Below, piece after piece: positions 30,903 to 35,447 of a stretch of 35,447 bases of DNA. The stretch is from positions 4,138 to 39,584 of the forward strand of contig NZ_CAJTYX010000018.1 of assembly GCF_910583865.1 (NCBI RefSeq), in the 5' to 3' direction. The translations under genes and the position numbers were made by a program. Origin of the DNA: an uncultured Muribaculum sp. Lineage in GTDB: Bacteria > Bacteroidota > Bacteroidia > Bacteroidales > Muribaculaceae. The notes under the pieces are model-generated. The model searched no databases, was not told where the DNA came from, and saw only the letters and a list, made by a program, of their open reading frames with translations. Within the stretch, counting starts at the first letter, position 1, and every line of letters starts with the position of its first letter.

Positions 30903-32654
30903 ATGGAAAATGAAAACCTCATCAAGACGGTGACTGAAAAAGCCCAGAGCTGGCTTGCCGACGGCTACGACGAAGAGACACGCGCAGAAGTGCGCCGCAT
31001 GCTCGATGCCGACGACAAGAGCGAGCTGATCGACAGCTTCTATCGTGATCTCGAGTTCGGTACGGGCGGTCTGCGCGGAATCATGGGCGCAGGCACCAAC
31101 CGTATGAACATCTACACTGTAGGCGCCGCCACACAAGGACTTGCCAATTACCTGAAAGTCGCTTTCAAGGATGAGCCTCAGATATCCGTGGTCGTAGGCC
31201 ACGACGTGCGCAACAATTCGCGCAAGTTTGCCGAGATCGTTGCCGACATCTTTTCGGCCAACGGTATAAAGGTCTATCTTTTCGACAGCTTCCGTCCTAC
31301 TCCGGAACTTTCGTTCGCCATCCGCGAGCTTGGCTGCCAGAGCGGTGTGAACATCACGGCCTCGCACAATCCCAAGGAATACAACGGCTATAAGGCATAC
31401 TGGAGCGACGGTGCACAGTTCATAGCCCCGCACGATGTCAACGTGATCGAGTACGTCAACCGCATCAGCGGCATAGGCGAGATCAAGTTCAAGGGCAATC
31501 CCGACCTCATCACCATCATCGGCGACGAGATGGACCAGAAGTTCCTCACCGCCATCAAGGGTCTACAGCTGAGCCCCGATGCCGTCAAGCAGTTCCACGA
31601 CCTGAAGCTTGTCTACACGCCTATCCACGGCACCGGCGTGAAGCTGATTCCCGCCTCGCTGCGCAACTACGGCTTCACCAACATCATCAACGTTCCCGAG
31701 CAGGATGTGACATCCGGCGATTTCCCCACTGTCGCTTCTCCCAACCCCGAAGTGCCCTCCGCAATGGCTATGGCCATCGCCAAGGCCAAGGAGGTGGATG
31801 CCGACCTTATCCTCGCTTCTGACCCCGACGCTGACCGTATCGGCTGTGTGCTCCGCGACGATAGCGGCGAGTATGTGCTCATCAACGGCAACCAGATCGT
31901 GATGATCCTGCTCAACTACATAATGACTCGCAACAAGGAGCTGGGCCGCATCACCGGTAAGGAATATATCGTAAAGACCATCGTGACCACCGAGACCATC
32001 AAGTCCATCGCCGACAAGAACGGCTTCAAGATGTATGACTGCTACACCGGCTTCAAGTGGATCGCCGCCGTGATCCGCGAGAACGAGGGCGTGGGCCGTT
32101 ATCTCGGAGGCGGCGAGGAGAGCTACGGATTCCTTGCCGAGGACTTCTGCCGCGACAAGGACGCTGTCAGCGCCATCTCGCTCATGGCCGAGGCTCTCGC
32201 ATGGGCAAAGACGAAGAACATGAACTTCCTCCAGATGCTCAAGGACATCTATATGACCTACGGATTCTCACGCGAGGCAGGTGTGTCGCTCGTGCGCAAG
32301 GGCAAGACCGGTGCAGAGGAGATCATCGCCATCATGAAGAACTTCCGCGCCAACCCGCCCAAGCAGCTTGCCGGAAGCCCGATTGTCACCATCAAGGACT
32401 ATGCCGACCTCAATCTCACCGATGTGGCCACAGGCAAGATCACCAAGATGGACATGCCTGTCACCTCCAACGTGCTGCAGTACTTCACCGCCGACGGCAC
32501 CAAGGTCAGCGTGCGTCCCTCCGGCACGGAACCCAAGATCAAGTTCTACGTCGAGGTCAAGGGCAAGATGGAGAAGCCCGAGGACTATGGCAAGGCCATC
32601 GACGAGGCCGATGCCAAGATAGAGGCCATCAAGAAGGATCTCGGCATCGATTGA
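30903..32654 (+). CDS. Phosphoglucomutase / phosphomannomutase family enzyme
   Basis: This 583-residue enzyme belongs to the alpha-D-phosphohexomutase superfamily, moving phosphate between C1 and C6 of a hexose through a phosphoserine. Motifs are the phosphoserine S154 in TASHNPKEYNGYK (152-164), the metal-binding DPDADRIG, the sugar-binding GGGEESYGF, and the phosphate-binding RPSGTEPKIKFYV near the C-terminus. Its size and N-terminal helical extension fit the large PGM2-like form, so glucose 1-phosphate or ribose/deoxyribose phosphate are possible substrates. A GTG at 30825 would put the promoter inside the coding region, so ATG 30903 is chosen. Codon use (ATC, AAG, GGC, GAC strongly favoured) is more biased than in neighbours, which suggests high expression. 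It ends at a strong terminator. Confidence 0.93.
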   Translation: MENENLIKTVTEKAQSWLADGYDEETRAEVRRMLDADDKSELIDSFYRDLEFGTGGLRGIMGAGTNRMNIYTVGAATQGLANYLKVAFKDEPQISVVVGHDVRNNSRKFAEIVADIFSANGIKVYLFDSFRPTPELSFAIRELGCQSGVNITASHNPKEYNGYKAYWSDGAQFIAPHDVNVIEYVNRISGIGEIKFKGNPDLITIIGDEMDQKFLTAIKGLQLSPDAVKQFHDLKLVYTPIHGTGVKLIPASLRNYGFTNIINVPEQDVTSGDFPTVASPNPEVPSAMAMAIAKAKEVDADLILASDPDADRIGCVLRDDSGEYVLINGNQIVMILLNYIMTRNKELGRITGKEYIVKTIVTTETIKSIADKNGFKMYDCYTGFKWIAAVIRENEGVGRYLGGGEESYGFLAEDFCRDKDAVSAISLMAEALAWAKTKNMNFLQMLKDIYMTYGFSREAGVSLVRKGKTGAEEIIAIMKNFRANPPKQLAGSPIVTIKDYADLNLTDVATGKITKMDMPVTSNVLQYFTADGTKVSVRPSGTEPKIKFYVEVKGKMEKPEDYGKAIDEADAKIEAIKKDLGID

Positions 32655-32682
32655 TGAGTCATAGATATCATACATCATAATT

Positions 32683-32723
32683 GCGGAGACGCTACCGGTG
32701 AGTCCGGTGGTGTCTCCGCTTTA
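32683..32723 (+). terminator. Strong intrinsic terminator after the mutase gene
   Basis: A 16-base-pair stem (32683-32698 with 32704-32719, two G-U pairs, no mismatch) closed by a five-base loop is followed by TTTATT. It lies 28 bases after the mutase stop and about 25 bases before the next gene, so rluA-type transcription probably needs a promoter close to this hairpin or read-through. Confidence 0.85.
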
Positions 32724-32743
32724 TTCGCTATAATACCGTAGAT

Positions 32744-33421
32744 ATGGAAGTTTTATGGGAGGACAATCATCTGCTCGTGGTGAACAAGGCCCCCGGAGAG
32801 ATAGTGCAGGGCGACAAGACCGGCGACGAGCCGCTTGTCGACACGCTCAAGCGTTGGCTTAAGGAGAAGTATGCCAAGCCCGGCAATGTGTTCTGCGGGG
32901 TGGTGCACCGCCTCGACCGGCCGGTGGGCGGACTGGTGGTGTTCGCCAAGACCTCCAAGGCGCTCGCACGCATGAATCAGTTGTTCCGCGACGGCGGTGT
33001 CGAAAAAACCTACTGGGCCATCACCCGCAACATGCCTCCCGAGCCGGAAGGCACGCTGACGCATTATATAACGTCGGTGGAGCGCAACAACAAATCGTAT
33101 GCGTCGCTACAGCCTCGCGAAGGCGCGCAGAAGGCCGTGTTGAAATACCGGCACATCGCCTCCTCGGAGCGCTATCATCTGCTTGAAGTGCGTCTGCTCA
33201 CCGGCAGGAAGCACCAGATACGTGTGCAGCTCGCATCGATAGGGTGTCCTATCAAGGGTGATCTGAAATATGGCGACAAGCGGTCCAATCCCGACGGAAG
33301 CATCTCGCTCCAGAGCCATCACATACGCTTCGTCCACCCCGTAAGCGGCAACCCGGTAGACGTGACAGCCCCGGTTCCCGACGACACTCTCTGGCGCGCA
33401 CTTGCCGCCAATGTCCGTTGA
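32744..33421 (+). CDS. RluA family pseudouridine synthase
   Basis: This 225-residue enzyme converts specific uridines in rRNA or tRNA to pseudouridine. The catalytic aspartate is D58 in HRLDRPVGGLVVFAKT (55-70), and the later GRKHQIRVQLASIGCPIKGDLKYG segment carries the conserved arginine and the family fold. There is no N-terminal S4 domain: the protein starts directly with the catalytic domain, as in RluA, TruC and RluF-like short members. Specificity for a given uridine cannot be told from sequence. It stands between the mutase terminator and a convergent BspA-like gene. The start ATG is well placed; the first residues EVLWEDNHLLVVNKAPG match the family onset. Confidence 0.93.
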   Translation: MEVLWEDNHLLVVNKAPGEIVQGDKTGDEPLVDTLKRWLKEKYAKPGNVFCGVVHRLDRPVGGLVVFAKTSKALARMNQLFRDGGVEKTYWAITRNMPPEPEGTLTHYITSVERNNKSYASLQPREGAQKAVLKYRHIASSERYHLLEVRLLTGRKHQIRVQLASIGCPIKGDLKYGDKRSNPDGSISLQSHHIRFVHPVSGNPVDVTAPVPDDTLWRALAANVR

Positions 33422-33452
33422 CGGCAGTCCGTGCGTTTTACATATAGTCACG

Positions 33453-33489
33453 AAAAAACGGTGTGCCGGATTGAATCTGACACACCGTT
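33453..33489 (-). terminator. Terminator of the BspA-like gene
   Basis: AACGGTGTG and CACACCGTT (33457-33465 and 33481-33489) form a nine-base-pair stem. On the minus strand it is followed by TTTTTTC, so it ends transcription of the minus-strand gene. On the plus strand no T-run follows. Confidence 0.75.
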
Positions 33490-33558
33490 CTCGCACTCTG
33501 TACTTAAGTCAATATTACTATATTATCATTAGCTTTCCGGTTATCTTGTAGTCGGCCA

Positions 33559-35447
33559 TCAAAGCATCAACTTGAATGTGCGGTTGCAGATGCTCACCAT
33601 ATAGATTCCCGGGTGTGCGACCGGAATCGTGCGGTCGGTGCCGGCGTAGAGGGTGCGTCCGGCGGGGTCGACCACTACGGCTTGTGCCTCCTGTGGGGCA
33701 TCGAGTATGATAATCTTCAGGTCATTGCCGTAGACGCGTATGCCGGATGCTTCGACATCGTCAATCGATGTAGGATCTTTCTTGACGAATGTCACGCTCA
33801 GGTCGCTGTCGTCGGTAAGCGCCGGTGTGACGAATAGGCCATCGGCGATTTCGGCATTGTCGGCAAGTGTGCCGTTGAACGTCACTGCATTTACCGTCCA
33901 CTCATCGTCAGGGAGTAGTCTTATCCGTGCCGAAGCACCGTAGTTGTAGACAGGGGCTACCCGGCCACCCTGTAGTCCGAGAATAGAGAGGGTGACGGTG
34001 CGTGCCTCGAATGTCACGCTCAGCGTCATGTCGCTCTTTATGGAATCTGTCTGATAGCGGTTGCCTTCGAACAGCGATGTGATGTCCTCGCCGTTGAGCA
34101 TCACCGTGGAGGGACAGAAACCCTCGTCAGGCATTATCTCTATCTCCGGACGTGATCCATACGTGTACTGCTGCGCGGTGGCGGTATTGCCCCCGACGCT
34201 CACGCTGCCGTATGTGGCATCGTAGTCGGTAGTGAAGGTGAATGTTTTCAGCGATGTGAGCACCGACAGCGTGATATCTTCGATCATGCGGTCGATAGTG
34301 AGCTTGCCGTCGGCGAACATGGCGGTGGCATCGGTGTCGTTCATTCCGATTGAATCGACCTTGAATCCTTCGTTGAGCACGATGCCTATGGTGGCGCCCA
34401 TGCCGTAGACTATCGTGGTCGAGTCGGTTTTCTCGCCATTGACTGTTATGTGGCCGGCCTTGGAATCGATGCGGGCGAGGATGGTGTAGCGTATCTCGTC
34501 GGAGGCGACTTTCACAGTAATGTCGCTCTGTATGCTGTCGAGACGCCATTCATGGTTTTCACCCGGCGTCAGGAAGAGATATTCGCCGGAGGCGGTGACG
34601 CTCTCTACCTTGAATCCTTCCTGTGGCATGGCGGTGAAGCTGAGGGAAGCGCCATAGTCTACCGTTCCTGCAAATCCTTCTGTAGTCGCGTTGACGTCGC
34701 ACTGCTCTTCATCGTATTCGAATGTGACTGCACAGGTCGATTGTCCCTTGTGCTTGAAAAGCTTCCATACTTCGGCGCTTGCATAAGCCTGCGATGTTCC
34801 CGTGGGCACAAGCAACAGCGCCGAGTCATAGGCCTCCTGCGAGAACACCCCCTCTCCTTCACATACCGGCGGCTCTTCCGCATACGTCTTGATTTCGTTT
34901 ATCTGCTTGCAATTCATGAAAGCCTGTGAGCCTATCGATTTCACGTTTTTGCCGATTGACAGTGATTTGATTGGATTTTCTTCGAACATCCACCCGTTTA
35001 TGGCCGTTACTGAGTCACCAATTACGAGCGTCTCGATTCCCTGATTTCTGAAGCGGGCCGCGAGGTCGCCACTAAAGCAGTTGCGTCCGAGGTGTAGTTT
35101 TTTTATGATTGTACTGCCAAAGATTGAGGCACCGGCGGACTCGCCTACATATAATTCGCTGTTTCCATCGGAAAATATCATTTCGTCGATTGTCCCACAA
35201 TCGACGAATGCCCAGGCGATATCCGTGATGTTCGGTGGTATGGTGACGCTTTTCAACGACGTGCATCCGGGAAAAGCCTGACTTATTGATTTCAAGGCCG
35301 GATTCGAAGGGATATGAATTGTTTCAAGCGATGAGCATCCGTTAAACGCATATCCTTGTAGTTCAGTTAGGGATTCCGGTAGGATTACTTCTTTTATCTG
35401 CTTGCAATTCATGAAAGCCTGTGAGCCTATCGATTTCACGTTTTTGC
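33559..35447 (-). CDS. BspA-type leucine-rich-repeat surface protein, 5' end missing
   Basis: The reading frame is open to the right edge, so the N-terminus is outside the window. About 628 residues are visible. Residues 1-215 are BspA-like leucine-rich repeats (AFMNCKQIKEVILPESL, AFNGCSSLETIHIPSN, AFPGCTSLKSVTIPPNI), ending in the LVPTGTSQAYASAEVWKLF cap typical of these proteins. Four tandem beta-repeat modules of the InlB/Bacterial-repeat kind follow (about 235-550), each with a GFKVDSI-like or DGE-type turn and an IEDITLSV- or DMTLSVTF-type ending. The last 70 residues, IRVYGNDLKIIIL to GIYMVSICNRTFKLML, resemble a type IX-type C-terminal sorting domain. A surface adhesin or host-interaction role is a family inference. 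A 55-base segment occurs twice within the gene. Confidence 0.85.
   Translation of the reverse strand, partial: KNVKSIGSQAFMNCKQIKEVILPESLTELQGYAFNGCSSLETIHIPSNPALKSISQAFPGCTSLKSVTIPPNITDIAWAFVDCGTIDEMIFSDGNSELYVGESAGASIFGSTIIKKLHLGRNCFSGDLAARFRNQGIETLVIGDSVTAINGWMFEENPIKSLSIGKNVKSIGSQAFMNCKQINEIKTYAEEPPVCEGEGVFSQEAYDSALLLVPTGTSQAYASAEVWKLFKHKGQSTCAVTFEYDEEQCDVNATTEGFAGTVDYGASLSFTAMPQEGFKVESVTASGEYLFLTPGENHEWRLDSIQSDITVKVASDEIRYTILARIDSKAGHITVNGEKTDSTTIVYGMGATIGIVLNEGFKVDSIGMNDTDATAMFADGKLTIDRMIEDITLSVLTSLKTFTFTTDYDATYGSVSVGGNTATAQQYTYGSRPEIEIMPDEGFCPSTVMLNGEDITSLFEGNRYQTDSIKSDMTLSVTFEARTVTLSILGLQGGRVAPVYNYGASARIRLLPDDEWTVNAVTFNGTLADNAEIADGLFVTPALTDDSDLSVTFVKKDPTSIDDVEASGIRVYGNDLKIIILDAPQEAQAVVVDPAGRTLYAGTDRTIPVAHPGIYMVSICNRTFKLML
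34898..34952. repeat. Direct repeat copy A inside the BspA-like gene
   Basis: This 55-base stretch is identical to 35393-35447; the two are exactly 495 bases (165 codons) apart and in frame. It encodes the KNVKSIGSQAFMNCKQI segment of a leucine-rich repeat. The second copy runs into the window edge, so the true length is at least 55 bases on that side. Confidence 0.9.
35393..35447. repeat. Direct repeat copy B inside the BspA-like gene, cut by window edge
   Basis: Identical copy of 34898-34952, truncated by the right edge of the window. On the coding strand the following residues diverge (KEVILPESL here, NEIKTYAEE in copy A). Confidence 0.9.

Noticed and set aside
32057..32680. 207-codon plus-strand frame inside the phosphohexomutase gene
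   Set aside because: Arginine- and glycine-rich product arising from the strong codon bias of the mutase gene in a shifted phase.

Overview
The window looks like core chromosome of a member of the Bacteroidota, most likely order Bacteroidales, perhaps Muribaculaceae or a near relative. The reasons are: upstream gaps carry the Bacteroidota promoter pattern TTTG-N19-21-TAnnTTTG; two gene families typical of this phylum (DUF4831 and DUF4835/PorD-like) are present; dnaN, a DnaQ-like exonuclease, coaBC, a PorD-like gene and recN stand in the order I know from this group; and the right edge is a BspA-type leucine-rich-repeat surface protein. The family assignment is inference. I see no insertion sequence, prophage, CRISPR array, integrase, tRNA or rRNA.

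Left part (1-8 kb). A minus-strand pair, class II ribonucleotide reductase then ridA, is divergent from a plus-strand run: nitroreductase, recR, a GNAT acetyltransferase and an SH3/NlpC-P60 cell-wall peptidase. HU (own promoter and leader hairpin) and a small outer-membrane barrel follow. A perfect 27-bp inverted repeat closes this run against the next, convergent block.

Middle left (7.5-11 kb, minus strand). hpt, adk and an unrecognised 190-residue protein overlapping the adk stop form a purine-salvage and nucleotide block. tsaD and pncC overlap each other and are divergent from nnr (NAD(P)HX repair), so NAD-related genes lie on both sides of one promoter gap.

Middle (11-18 kb, plus strand). 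nnr and a DUF4831 protein overlap; a YgbA-type nitrosative-stress protein and gluQ follow. A consensus promoter then precedes a tiny lipoprotein-like reading frame, ugd and a WecA/MraY-type sugar-phosphate transferase, the last two being envelope polysaccharide genes. A strong terminator ends this run against algH.

Right (18.8-35 kb). A long plus-strand run, probably largely one transcript, holds dnaN, the exonuclease, coaBC, the PorD-like gene, recN, rlmB, a UvrD/PcrA helicase and nspC, then a family 2 glycosyltransferase and radC. It joins DNA replication and repair with CoA and polyamine synthesis and envelope secretion. A separately promoted phosphohexomutase has a palindrome around its promoter, ends in a clear terminator, and is followed by an RluA-type pseudouridine synthase. 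The minus-strand BspA-like gene is cut by the right edge.

No wholly new multi-gene system stands out. The more notable points are the tiny lipoprotein frame before ugd, the unknown protein coupled to adk, active-site departures in the CoaC and NlpC/P60 domains, the palindrome at the mutase promoter, the terminator-like dyad before the reductase, and the recent internal duplication in the BspA-like gene.
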